Assembly: GCF_026625825.1 (NCBI RefSeq)
Contig: NZ_CP113065.1
Coordinates: 1,922,001 to 1,986,000, forward strand
Length of the DNA: 64,000 nucleotides
Direction of reading: 5' to 3'
Origin: Pseudoxanthomonas sp. SL93
Lineage (GTDB): Bacteria > Pseudomonadota > Gammaproteobacteria > Xanthomonadales > Xanthomonadaceae
Shown one piece after another: positions 1-8,025 of this stretch. Within the stretch, counting starts at the first letter, position 1; each line of letters begins with the position of its first letter. Below the pieces are notes generated by a model. The model saw only the letters and a program-made list of their open reading frames with translations. It did no database searches and was not told the DNA's origin. Position numbers and translations under genes: made by a program.

Positions 1-1494
1 GGCGTTGTTGTCCGGAATGCTGACGTCGGTGCCGTTGGTGTAGGTCTGCGTGCCGCCACCCGGCGGCGTGCCGCCCTGTGCCGCCACCACCGCGCCATCG
101 GCGTTGGCGATACCCGCGCCGCACCCGCCCGAGCACGTCCCCGGCAGCGGCCGCGCGGTGCTCTTCAGGATGCTCTCCACCTGCGCCGGTGTCAGCGGCG
201 AAGGCGCGGCGGCCTGCATCAGCGCGACCACGCCGGCCACGTGCGGTGCCGCCATCGACGTGCCGTTGTAGGACGCATAGCTGGCGCTGCCCGGCGTGGT
301 GGTGCCGGTGTTGAGCGTGGACAGGATGCTCGCACCCGGGCCGGAGATGTCGATGCCGGTGCCGTAGTTGGAGAAGCTGGCACGCGAGCCGGCCGAGGTG
401 GTGGCCGCCACGGCGACGACGTTCGGGCAGTTCGCGGGCACGGCGGAGGACACGTTGGTGTTGCTGTTGCCCGCCGCCACCACCACCGTGGTGCCGCGAC
501 CGACCGCACCGTTGATGGCGTTCTGGTAGGTGGCCGAACAGGTACCACCGCCGCCCAGCGACATGTTGATCACTTCGGCGGGATTCGCGTTGGCGGGAAT
601 GCCGCTGACGCTGCCGCCCGATGCCCAGGTGATGGCGTCGGCGATGTCCGAGGTCAGGCCACCGCAACGGCCCAGCACGCGCACCGGCACCACCTTCGCG
701 CCGAACGCGGTACCGGCCACGCCGGTGCTGTTGTTGGTCACCGCCGCGACGGTGCCGGCCACGTGCGTGCCGTGCCAGCTGGAGTTGGTCACCGGCGAGC
801 CGGCATAGCACTCGCCTGCGACGGGATTCCAGTCGCCTTCGTCGTTCGGGTTGGAATCACGGCCATTGCCATCGCGCGACACGAAGGTGTCGCTGATGAA
901 GTCGTAGCCGGGCAGGATGTTGGCGTTGAGGTCGGCATGGTTGGTGATGCCGGTGTCGATCACCGCAACCACCACGCCCGCGCCGGTGGATTTGTCCCAG
1001 GCCGGCCGCACGTTGATGCCCGCCGCGGTGGTGCCGAAGCCCCACTGCTCGGAGAAGCGCGTGTCGTTCGGCGTCAGCACGGGGTACATGCGCTGGTCGA
1101 CTTCGACGTATTCCACGTTGGGATCGGCGGCCAGCTGGCGCATCAGCGACTCGGCCTCCACGCGGTCGAGCTTGCGGTCGGCGCGCACGACCTCGGCGCC
1201 ACCGGCGGCAAGACGGCGCAGCTTCTGCAGACCGAGCGCGCGGCCGCCCCGCTTGGCCACGCCCGTGCTGGCCGCGGTGCTCAACGAACGCTGCAGCTGC
1301 GATGCATCGGCGCTCTCGGCGCTGCCATCGCGGTACTTCACGATGAAGCGATCGAATCCTCCTGGCTCTTCCTGCTGCAACCCACTGGTATCCACCCGAC
1401 CTGCCATGGCAGGAAGCGCGTACAACGAAGCCACCACGGCAACTGCCAGGCTTGCCACCTGCCAGCGCGAACGACGAATCGCAGATACGGACAT
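1..1494 (-). CDS. S8 (subtilisin-family) secreted serine peptidase, 3' end outside window
   Basis: Secreted endopeptidase of the subtilase family. The 498 residues visible begin with a signal peptide (about 1-31, ending AMA-G), followed by an I9-like propeptide region (about 45-140). The catalytic triad is readable: Asp180 in VIDTG, His241 in HGTHVAG and Ser413 in GTSMAAPH, and the oxyanion Asn lies in AAGNS near 343. After the catalytic domain comes a Gly/Pro linker (TPPGGG) and then YTNGTDVSIPDNN, which looks like the start of a P/Homo-B (proprotein convertase) domain running off the left edge. The ATG at 1494 is preceded by a GGGAGAG ribosome site. In Xanthomonadaceae such proteases are usually type II-secreted degradative enzymes; secretion is inferred. 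The family call is secure, the substrate unknown. Confidence 0.93.
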   Translation of the reverse strand, partial: MSVSAIRRSRWQVASLAVAVVASLYALPAMAGRVDTSGLQQEEPGGFDRFIVKYRDGSAESADASQLQRSLSTAASTGVAKRGGRALGLQKLRRLAAGGAEVVRADRKLDRVEAESLMRQLAADPNVEYVEVDQRMYPVLTPNDTRFSEQWGFGTTAAGINVRPAWDKSTGAGVVVAVIDTGITNHADLNANILPGYDFISDTFVSRDGNGRDSNPNDEGDWNPVAGECYAGSPVTNSSWHGTHVAGTVAAVTNNSTGVAGTAFGAKVVPVRVLGRCGGLTSDIADAITWASGGSVSGIPANANPAEVINMSLGGGGTCSATYQNAINGAVGRGTTVVVAAGNSNTNVSSAVPANCPNVVAVAATTSAGSRASFSNYGTGIDISGPGASILSTLNTGTTTPGSASYASYNGTSMAAPHVAGVVALMQAAAPSPLTPAQVESILKSTARPLPGTCSGGCGAGIANADGAVVAAQGGTPPGGGTQTYTNGTDVSIPDNNA

Positions 1495-1902
1495 CAGACT
1501 CTCCCTCAAATGGATGTTGAAAGCCGCCAATGCGGCGAAGATCCTGGTCGGATCGCTCGGGTAGCGCGAGAGGGGGATGGCGGCCTGTTGCGTTCGACCA
1601 GAACACGAACACGCAGACGCGTGTCGCACCTTGAAACTAGCGGACACGTGCAACGTGAATCAGCGATGAAAGACACACTTTGCGTGACCTGCATCAAAAC
1701 GTAATGCGCCACGTACACACATGAAGCGAAGTCACCGGTGGACATCCGCATGTAGGTTCATTTACGTCGCTCGCATGTGAAAAAGTACACGCGCTTACTT
1801 GCGTGTCATTGGCATCGTGCTTGCGTGCGCGGCAACGGCAACCGCGACGACTGGGGGGATGGCGTCCCATGCACGCATACGCTGGAGGACGCGCCTGCAC
1901 GG
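1495..1902. other. Intergenic region upstream of the S8 peptidase
   Basis: About 400 bases with no credible gene. The stretch 1640-1800 is more AT-rich than its surroundings and presumably holds the promoter of the minus-strand peptidase. On the minus strand a TGA-N6-TCA element (around 1690-1701) loosely resembles a CRP/Clp half-site pair, but it is too degenerate to call. Confidence 0.4.
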
Positions 1903-1942
1903 AAAAGAAAAAAGCCCGCAGCAATGTGCGGGCTTTTTCTTC
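1903..1942 (-). terminator. Intrinsic terminator after ilvE
   Basis: A 12-bp perfect stem (1909-1920 with 1927-1938) has a GCCCGCA core, a 6-nt loop, and A-runs on one side and T-runs on the other. On the minus strand the hairpin is followed by a T-rich run and lies about 50 bases after the ilvE stop, so it most likely ends the sufT-ilvE transcript. Its symmetry would allow bidirectional termination. Confidence 0.85.
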
Positions 1943-1994
1943 ATCGGTTCTGCGGCCGCGGCGTGGGCGCGATCCGCTTTCCGGCGGTTCTTGC

Positions 1995-3101
1995 TCAGTC
2001 GCGCAGCTTCACCAGCCAGCCATGGCGGTCGGGGATGCGGCCGTACTGGATGTCGGTGAGTTCCTTGCGGATGCCCATCGTCACCTCGCCCGCGGGCGCG
2101 TTGATGTCGCCCACCTCGAACCCCTTGCCCTTCAGCTGGCCGATGGGGGTGATGACGGCGGCGGTGCCGCAGGCGAACACTTCGCTGATCTCGCCGGACG
2201 CCACGCCCTGCTTCCACTCGTCGATGGAGACCTTGCGTTCTTCCACCGCGTGGCCGCGATCGCGTGCGATCTGCAGGATGCTGGAGCGGGTGATGCCTTC
2301 CAGGATGCTGCCCGACAGTTCCGGCGTGACGATGCGGCCGTCCTTGTAGACCAGGAAGACGTTCATGCCACCCAGTTCTTCCAGGTACTTGCCTTCCACC
2401 GGATCGAGGAACAGCACCTGCGAGCAGCCCTGCGCCTGTGCTTCCTGCTGCGGCAGCAGCGAAGCGGCATAGTTGCCACCGCACTTGGCCGCGCCGGTAC
2501 CGCCCTTGGCGGCACGCGCGTAGTCTTCCGACAGCCAGATCGACACCGGTGCCACGCCCTTGGCGAAGTACGCGCCGGCCGGGCTGGCGATGACGTAGTA
2601 ACCGGCCTTCTGTGCCGCGCGCACGCCGAGGAAGGCTTCGGTGGCGATCATGAAGGGACGGAAGTACAGGCTGGTCTCCGGCGCCGACGGCACCCAGGCG
2701 TGGTCGATGGCGACCAGCTGGCGCAGCGACTCGACGAATTCGTTCACCGGCAGCTGCGGCAGCGCCAGGCGCGCGGCGGAGCGCTGCAGGCGCGCGCCGT
2801 TGGCATCGGGACGGAAGGTCCAGATGGAACCGTCGGCATGGCGGTAGGCCTTGATGCCTTCGAAGATCTCCTGCCCGTAGTGCAGCACCGACGCGGCCGG
2901 ATCGAGCGAGAGCGGGCCGTAGGCGCGTACTTCGGCGTTGTGCCAGCCCTTCGCCTTGTCCCACTCGATGGCGACCATGTGGTCGGTGAAGTACAGGCCG
3001 AAGCCCGGCGCGACGAGCAGGGCATCGCGCTCGGCAGCCGACTTGGCGTTCGCCGAAGGGGTCACGCGGTAGGTCAACGGGGCGGCGTTCATGACGTTCA
3101 T
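1995..3101 (-). CDS. ilvE: Branched-chain amino acid aminotransferase
   Basis: PLP-dependent fold-type IV transaminase that interconverts Leu, Ile and Val with their 2-keto acids. The 368-residue product matches the longer BCAT type also found in eukaryotes rather than the ~309-residue E. coli form. The Schiff-base lysine is probably Lys206 in AAKCGGNYAAS; other family segments are YGQEIFEGIKAY (75-86), ELGGMNVF and FACGTAAVITP. The start at 3101 is chosen because GGAAG/GAAGAG precedes it; an in-frame ATG three codons later is also possible. It lies 47 bases downstream of sufT in the same direction, probably in one transcript, and ends before a strong hairpin terminator. Confidence 0.95.
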   Translation of the reverse strand: MNVMNAAPLTYRVTPSANAKSAAERDALLVAPGFGLYFTDHMVAIEWDKAKGWHNAEVRAYGPLSLDPAASVLHYGQEIFEGIKAYRHADGSIWTFRPDANGARLQRSAARLALPQLPVNEFVESLRQLVAIDHAWVPSAPETSLYFRPFMIATEAFLGVRAAQKAGYYVIASPAGAYFAKGVAPVSIWLSEDYARAAKGGTGAAKCGGNYAASLLPQQEAQAQGCSQVLFLDPVEGKYLEELGGMNVFLVYKDGRIVTPELSGSILEGITRSSILQIARDRGHAVEERKVSIDEWKQGVASGEISEVFACGTAAVITPIGQLKGKGFEVGDINAPAGEVTMGIRKELTDIQYGRIPDRHGWLVKLRD

Positions 3102-3148
3102 CTCTTCCTTCCTGACGGTTCTACTGACGGGTGCGAGTCGCAGGGGAC

Positions 3149-3700
3149 TCAGAGCATGCCGGTTTCCAGCTTGGCGGCTTCGGACATCATATGGCGCCCC
3201 CACGGCGGATCGAAGACCAGTTCGACATCGGCATCGGCGATGGTGGGGATCATCTCCAGCTTGCTGCGCACGTCGTCGACCAGGATCTCGCCCATGCCGC
3301 AGCCGGGCGCGGTCAGCGTCATCTTCACTTCGACGTCGCGCTGGCCATCGTCGCGCTTGCTCAGGTTGGCTTCGTACACCAGGCCGAGGTCGACGATGTT
3401 GAACGGAATCTCGGGGTCGAAGCAGGTGCGCAGCTGGTTCCACACCAGCGCCTCGACTTCTTCGTCGCTGGCGTTGTCGGGCAGCGTCAGCGATTCGGTG
3501 GGCTCCTTGCCGATGGCGTCGCCATCCTTGCCGGCGATGCGGAACAGGTTGCCTTCGACGAACACGGTATAGCTGCCACCCAGCGCCTGGGTGATGTAGC
3601 CATAGCTGCCGGCCGGCAGGGTGACGAGTTCGCCCTGGGGCACCAGGACGGCGGCGCAATCGCGCTCGAATTGGACGGGTTCGCTGCTGCGGGAGTACAT
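3149..3700 (-). CDS. sufT: SufT-type Fe-S cluster assembly protein (DUF59/MIP18 family)
   Basis: 183-residue cytosolic protein of the SufT group, in which a DUF59/MIP18-like domain follows an N-terminal extension. The DUF59 part (about 75-175) contains DPEIPFNIVDLGLVYE, the motif TAPGCGMGEIL with its conserved Cys, and VFDPPWGRHMMS near the end. SufT proteins act in maturation or repair of Fe-S enzymes. There is no suf operon in view; the neighbour downstream is ilvE, and branched-chain synthesis depends on an Fe-S dehydratase (IlvD), so a functional link is conceivable but inferred. The start at 3700 gives the usual family length; no strong ribosome site is visible. Confidence 0.88.
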   Translation of the reverse strand: MYSRSSEPVQFERDCAAVLVPQGELVTLPAGSYGYITQALGGSYTVFVEGNLFRIAGKDGDAIGKEPTESLTLPDNASDEEVEALVWNQLRTCFDPEIPFNIVDLGLVYEANLSKRDDGQRDVEVKMTLTAPGCGMGEILVDDVRSKLEMIPTIADADVELVFDPPWGRHMMSEAAKLETGML

Positions 3701-3820
3701 GGGGACCAGATGGGGGCGCCCGAGGGGCGTCGCAATGCGTGCATTGTAGCCCCGCGCCCGGCCCGGCACCCCACCCGGAGCGGCCCAGGCCTTATCCTTG
3801 GCGGCCGTTCCGGAGTCCCC

Positions 3821-4234
3821 ATGCCCCCTGCCCCGCGTCGCGCCCCCTCTTGGCTTGCCCCTGTGATGCTGTTGCTGGGCGGGCTGAGCTTCATGCTGAT
3901 CTGGGTGATGCTGGCCCTGTACCTGCAGAAACAGGTGGGCTGGATGGCGTTGCTGGCGGCGCTGGACGCAGCCCTGATGCTGCGGCTGGGCGGCATGGCA
4001 CGTGGTGCGGGACGCAGTGTCCTGGCACTGGTCGCGACCGTGGCGATCTGCGCGCTGGCGCTGTGGGGCATCGTGGCGACGCAGCTGGGGTTCGCGATGG
4101 GGCTGGGGCCGTTCGACTCGGCGCTGCGGTTGGGCACGCACCACGCCTGGACGCTGACCTCGCTGGCCAACACGACGCTCGACTGGGTCGCGCTGGCGCT
4201 GGCGCCTCCGCTGGCCGCCTGGCTGGCGCGCTGA
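3821..4234 (+). CDS. Small integral membrane protein, unknown function
   Basis: Not recognised. The 137 residues include three or four hydrophobic stretches (about 14-36, 40-55, 64-88 and 115-135) and a basic N-terminus (PRRAPSW). The ATG at 3821 lies 120 bases from the divergent sufT start. The codon pattern is typical of this GC-rich genome, and the reading frame has strong GC-rich third positions, so it is likely a genuine gene. It is followed convergently by the MocR-type regulator with only 22 bases between. No motif suggests a substrate. Confidence 0.7.
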   Translation: MPPAPRRAPSWLAPVMLLLGGLSFMLIWVMLALYLQKQVGWMALLAALDAALMLRLGGMARGAGRSVLALVATVAICALALWGIVATQLGFAMGLGPFDSALRLGTHHAWTLTSLANTTLDWVALALAPPLAAWLAR

Positions 4235-4256
4235 CGCCGCGCACGGCAGACGGCCT

Positions 4257-5708
4257 TCAGCGCCCGGGCACGTCCTTCACGCAGCGCGCGAACAGACGGA
4301 CCGCCTGCTCGATCTCGACGACCGACATGCTGGCGTAGCCCATCAGCAGGCCGGTGCGCGCAAGCGGGCGGGCGTAGTACGGCGCGATGGGATACAGGTC
4401 CAGCCCCAGGCTGCGCGCATGTCCGATCAGCGCCGCGCCGCGGGCGGTGTCGTAGTCCCGCAGCCAGGCCACCAGGTGCATGCCGGCGCGCGAGTCGGCG
4501 ACTTCGACCTGGTCACCGAGGCATTCGCGCAGGGCGCGGAGCAGCGCGTTGCGCCGCTCGTTGAGGGCGCGGCCGGTGCGGCGCAGGTGGCGTTCGAAGC
4601 CGCCGTTGGCCATGAAGCTGGCCAGTGCGGCCTGTTCGATGGCCGAGGTGCCGAAGTCCTCACGCCACTTGGCGGTGATGTAGTCCTGGCGCAGGCCGGG
4701 CGGCATGACCAGGTAGCCCAGGCGCAGCGAGGGAAACAGTACCTTCGAGAACGTGCCCACGTAGATCACCTGCCCGCCGCGATCCAGCGACTGCAGGGCG
4801 GCCAGCGGCTGCGCGTCGTAGCGGAACTCGCCGTCGTAGTCGTCCTCGAAGATCCAGCTGCCGTGCTGCCGGGCGTAATCCAGCAGCGCCAGGCGCCGGC
4901 CCAGCGACATCACCACGCCGGACGGGAACTGGTGCGAAGGCGTGACGTACAGCAGGCGCGGCGCCGGCGTCGGCAGCGCATCCAGGCGCAGGCCCTGTGC
5001 ATCCACGTCGACCGCGTGCACGCGCGCGCCATGGATCTGCAGCACTTCGCGCATGGCGGTGTAGTGGGGCTCCTCGACCACCGCGCTCTGGCCCGGATCC
5101 AGCAGCACGCGGGCGGTCAGCGACATGGCCTGCTGCGTGCCGCCGACGATCAGGATGTCGGCCGGCGTGGTCTGCACGCCGCGACGGCGCGCCAGGTAGT
5201 CGCAGACGGCTTCGCGCAGCGCGGGCACGCCCTGCGTCATGGGATACGCCGGTGGCGTGTAGGCCGCCGCATGCGCCAGTTCGCGTGCCCACGCGTTGGT
5301 CAGCGCCGGGTTGGTGTACGGCACGCCGTAGGAAAACGCGTAGCGCATGCCGGGCGTCGCGCGGCCGGCCATGTTGGCGTGGTCGTGGAAGGCGCGTCCG
5401 CGCCGCGCGTACTCGGACTGCGGCGGCAAGGTCACGCTGGCGGGCGCGGGCGGCGCGAACGCCGGTTGCATCGGCGGGGTCACGTAGCTGCCCGAGCCCA
5501 CGCGCGCCGCCACGAAACCCTCGGCGCGCAACTGCTCGTAGGCGGCCAGCACGGTGTTGCGGGAAAGCCCCAGCTCCCGGGCCAGCAGACGGGTGGCGGG
5601 CAGACGCGTGCCGCGCGAGACCCCGCCGGCGAACATCGCCGATTTCAACGCCCGGGTCAGTTGCGCGTGCAACGGCCCTTTTCCATCCATCTGCAGGTGC
5701 ATCAACAT
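4257..5708 (-). CDS. MocR-family transcriptional regulator (GntR winged helix fused to aminotransferase-like domain)
   Basis: 483 residues. An N-terminal GntR-type winged helix (about 10-78; LARELGLSRNTVLAAYEQL is the recognition part) is joined by a linker to a fold-type I aminotransferase domain (about 115-475). PLP-site motifs are present: the Asp region (FEDDYDGEF), the Schiff-base lysine in TFSKVLFPSLRLGY, and a C-terminal arginine region. Proteins of this type (PdxR, GabR, TauR) sense PLP or a PLP adduct and usually control the divergent gene. Here the divergent genes are two small membrane proteins, with repeat elements in between. The start at 5708 (ATG with GAGG just upstream) is preferred; the ATG two codons later has better Shine-Dalgarno spacing. 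Confidence 0.9.
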   Translation of the reverse strand: MLMHLQMDGKGPLHAQLTRALKSAMFAGGVSRGTRLPATRLLARELGLSRNTVLAAYEQLRAEGFVAARVGSGSYVTPPMQPAFAPPAPASVTLPPQSEYARRGRAFHDHANMAGRATPGMRYAFSYGVPYTNPALTNAWARELAHAAAYTPPAYPMTQGVPALREAVCDYLARRRGVQTTPADILIVGGTQQAMSLTARVLLDPGQSAVVEEPHYTAMREVLQIHGARVHAVDVDAQGLRLDALPTPAPRLLYVTPSHQFPSGVVMSLGRRLALLDYARQHGSWIFEDDYDGEFRYDAQPLAALQSLDRGGQVIYVGTFSKVLFPSLRLGYLVMPPGLRQDYITAKWREDFGTSAIEQAALASFMANGGFERHLRRTGRALNERRNALLRALRECLGDQVEVADSRAGMHLVAWLRDYDTARGAALIGHARSLGLDLYPIAPYYARPLARTGLLMGYASMSVVEIEQAVRLFARCVKDVPGR

Positions 5709-5719
5709 GGCCTCAATCC

Positions 5720-5791
5720 GATTGGCCCTATTCGAGCCCAGGGAATTGGACCTTGATAGTGCCACTTTCCTGGCCTGAGATAGGGCCAATC
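5720..5791. promoter_or_regulatory. Putative MocR operator: paired 24-bp-spaced repeats and an inverted repeat
   Basis: The divergent spacer holds GATTGGCCCTAT (5720-5731) and its exact inverted copy ATAGGGCCAATC (5780-5791). ATTGGACC (5745) repeats the first half-site 24 bases on, and GATAGTGCCA (5755) repeats GATAGGGCCA (5779) also 24 bases apart. Repeats about two to two-and-a-half helical turns apart are how MocR regulators bind. The likely reader is the adjacent MocR protein; this is inference from position and arrangement. Confidence 0.65.
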
Positions 5792-5822
5792 CCGCAGGGG
5801 CCACGGGCCCCGGAGCCTGCCG

Positions 5823-6326
5823 ATGAAGCCGATACTCCACGCTGCCTGGTCCCTCCCCCAACCCGCCCGTCCCGTGTTGCCCTGGGGGCTGCCGGCCGCC
5901 GCCGTGTCCGCGACCGTGCTGGACCTGGGGTTCGCCATGGCCTTCTGGGCCGCCGAGGGCGTGCCGCCGGTGCGCATCCTGCAATCCATCGCCGGCTGGG
6001 TGCAGGGGCCCGCCGCGTTCGACGGCGGCGTGCCGTCGGCCGTGCTGGGCGCGGGGCTCTATTTCGCCCTGATGGGGGCGCTGGCGCTGCTGTACCGGCA
6101 GCTGGCGCGCCAGTTCCCGCGCATGCTGCGCCAGCCGGTCCGCTTCGGCATGGCCTACGGGGCGGCGATGTACGTGCTGGTGTTCCATGTCTTCGTTCCT
6201 CTGGTCACCGCGGCGGGACCCGCGTCGTATCGCGTCGACTGGGTGGTGGCGTGCCTGCTGGCCTACATGGTGCTGGTGGGGCTGCCGTGCGCGTGGGCCG
6301 CTCGCAGGGCTGGGCGCATGGAGTGA
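5823..6326 (+). CDS. Small membrane protein, first of two tandem paralogues
   Basis: 167 residues with four predicted membrane segments (about 20-42, 70-92, 107-130 and 138-158). It shares length and a motif skeleton with the next gene: RILQSIAGW, a Gly-Gly spaced segment, RQP/REQP before a Tyr-Gly segment, and VPL followed by small residues. It starts 114 bases from the divergent MocR regulator and is the nearest candidate target of that regulator. I do not recognise a named family; a resemblance to YagU/DUF1440-like proteins is too weak to use. No catalytic residues stand out, so transport or a membrane-bound accessory role is only a guess. Confidence 0.72.
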   Translation: MKPILHAAWSLPQPARPVLPWGLPAAAVSATVLDLGFAMAFWAAEGVPPVRILQSIAGWVQGPAAFDGGVPSAVLGAGLYFALMGALALLYRQLARQFPRMLRQPVRFGMAYGAAMYVLVFHVFVPLVTAAGPASYRVDWVVACLLAYMVLVGLPCAWAARRAGRME

Positions 6327-6438
6327 GCGCGCGCGTTTGGCGCCGTCGCACGCGCCGGAATTGGACCTCGTGCACACCAGGACGATGGCGTGCAATCGCG
6401 GCATTGCCTGCCTGCCGGGCGCCCACGAGACGATCACC

Positions 6439-6942
6439 ATGAATGCCACCTTCCCCCACGCCGTGCGTGCACCGCATCCGCTGCGTCCTGTCGTGCTGGG
6501 CGGCGTCATCGCCGGCGCGCTTGATCTGGTCTACATCTGCACGCTGTGGGCTGCGCGCGGTGTCAGCCCCGTGCGGATCCTGCAGTCGGTCGCGGCCGGC
6601 TGGGTCGGACGCGATGCCGCGATGCAGGGCGGGCTGGCCACGGCGACGCTTGGCTTGTTCTCGCACTTCGGCATCGCGGTGGTCATGGCATGCGTCTACT
6701 ACGCCGCCAGCAGGCGCTGGCCCATCCTGCGAGAACAACCTGTTCGGCATGGCGCGCTCTACGGCGTGCTGCTCTACGTGGTGATGACCTACGTGGTGGT
6801 GCCGCTTTCCGCGGCGGGCGGCAACGGCGTGGCCTGGCAGTGGATCAACCTTGCGCACATCGCCGCGCACGTGCTGCTGGTGGGCATCCCGTGCGCGCTG
6901 GCGGCACGCATCGCCACGCAGCGCACCACCGCACCCGCCTGA
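6439..6942 (+). CDS. Small membrane protein, second of two tandem paralogues
   Basis: 167 residues, exactly the length of its upstream neighbour and with the same order of motifs: DLVYICTLWAARG, RILQSVAAGWVG, a helix with HFGIAVVMACVYYAASRRWP, then YGVLLYVVMTYVVVPLSAA. Four membrane segments are predicted. The 112-base gap to the first copy contains no obvious terminator, so both may be on one transcript from the MocR-controlled promoter. The start ATG at 6439 is chosen by alignment to the paralogue. The function is unknown. The two copies have diverged considerably, so the duplication is not recent. Confidence 0.72.
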   Translation: MNATFPHAVRAPHPLRPVVLGGVIAGALDLVYICTLWAARGVSPVRILQSVAAGWVGRDAAMQGGLATATLGLFSHFGIAVVMACVYYAASRRWPILREQPVRHGALYGVLLYVVMTYVVVPLSAAGGNGVAWQWINLAHIAAHVLLVGIPCALAARIATQRTTAPA

Positions 6943-6963
6943 GATCCTCACGGCGCCGGCCTG

Positions 6964-7737
6964 TCACCGCAGACAGGCCGACAGGGGCAGGTCGATCGCC
7001 TGCAACCCTGCGCCCGTCAATGAAGACTCGGCAAAGACCACCACGCCCAGCGGTCCTTCTTCCGCTGGCAACGGAACACGGGCGTTGGCGGTCAGCCGCG
7101 TGCTTTCCCACCGGAACGGCCCCTGCAGCGACCGGACCACCCGATCGTGCCGCAGGGTGAGGCCCTTGTTCTCGCCGGCCTTGACCTGGCTCGTCAAGCC
7201 ATCCTGGTAAAGGGCGAGCCAGACCAACGGTTGCGATTGCGCGGCGGCGACGTCACGCAGTTCACCGGTGAACGCGACCTGCAGCGCACCGTCGCGACGA
7301 TCGACCACGACCGCCAGGTCCAGCGGAGGGCGCGTTGCACCGGCGTCGCGCAGGCGCTCGGTCACCTGCGTGCGATCACGCCAGTCCACATTCGTGTGCT
7401 CGCCGATCATCACCTGCGGGGTGTACACCACGCGCTTGCCGGACAGCATGACGCGTGCTTCCTGCCGCTTGCCGTGCAGAGCCGCGGCAAAGCGGTCCGG
7501 CCAGCCGATCTCGTCCCAGTAATCCACATGCAGGGCCAGCAGTGCCGGACGATCCTGCGGCTTCGCGGCCAGCGCCGACAGCCAGCGGTCCGCAGCGGGG
7601 CATTCATTGCAGCCTTCGGCGGTGTACAGCTCCACCACCGGCAGCCGGACACCACGGCTGGCGCCACGGCACTCGGCCATCGCGAGAGAAGGCGAAAGCG
7701 CCATGCAGCAGGCAAATGTCCACGCGTGCGCAGCCAT
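6964..7737 (-). CDS. DUF1223 family secreted thioredoxin-fold protein
   Basis: 257 residues with a signal peptide (about 1-21, ending SLAMAEC). The DUF1223 hallmark LYTAEGCNECPAADRWL contains a CxxC pair (CNEC) at the thioredoxin-like active-site position. LHVDYWDEIGWPDRFA and TPQVMIG follow, also typical of the family. A periplasmic redox or metal-related role is plausible, but the family has no firm assigned activity. The ATG at 7737 has GGGAG about 11 bases upstream; longer in-frame starts exist but would mask the signal peptide. It is convergent with the membrane-protein pair and divergent from the TonB receptor. Confidence 0.85.
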   Translation of the reverse strand: MAAHAWTFACCMALSPSLAMAECRGASRGVRLPVVELYTAEGCNECPAADRWLSALAAKPQDRPALLALHVDYWDEIGWPDRFAAALHGKRQEARVMLSGKRVVYTPQVMIGEHTNVDWRDRTQVTERLRDAGATRPPLDLAVVVDRRDGALQVAFTGELRDVAAAQSQPLVWLALYQDGLTSQVKAGENKGLTLRHDRVVRSLQGPFRWESTRLTANARVPLPAEEGPLGVVVFAESSLTGAGLQAIDLPLSACLR

Positions 7738-8025
7738 CGACACGACGCACTCCCTCGGGCGGTCCGCAAGGACGTTGCAACCCACGCTATCCAGCGCGGC
7801 GGCGTAGCGATGTGCACGTACTGCCCGATGGCATGCCACGCGACGTCATCTGGCCTGCCGTTGGACGGAACGTCTTCAATTTCTCAATGCATGCATATCG
7901 TTTTCGTCGCGTTGCGCGCAGCAGGCCCAGTTAAGAATTCGTGATGCTAGACGAACCGCTGCTCGCCTCTTCGCATTGCCGGAAGACGACGGCGATTCCT
8001 TCATGCACAACGACCGGAGCCCACC

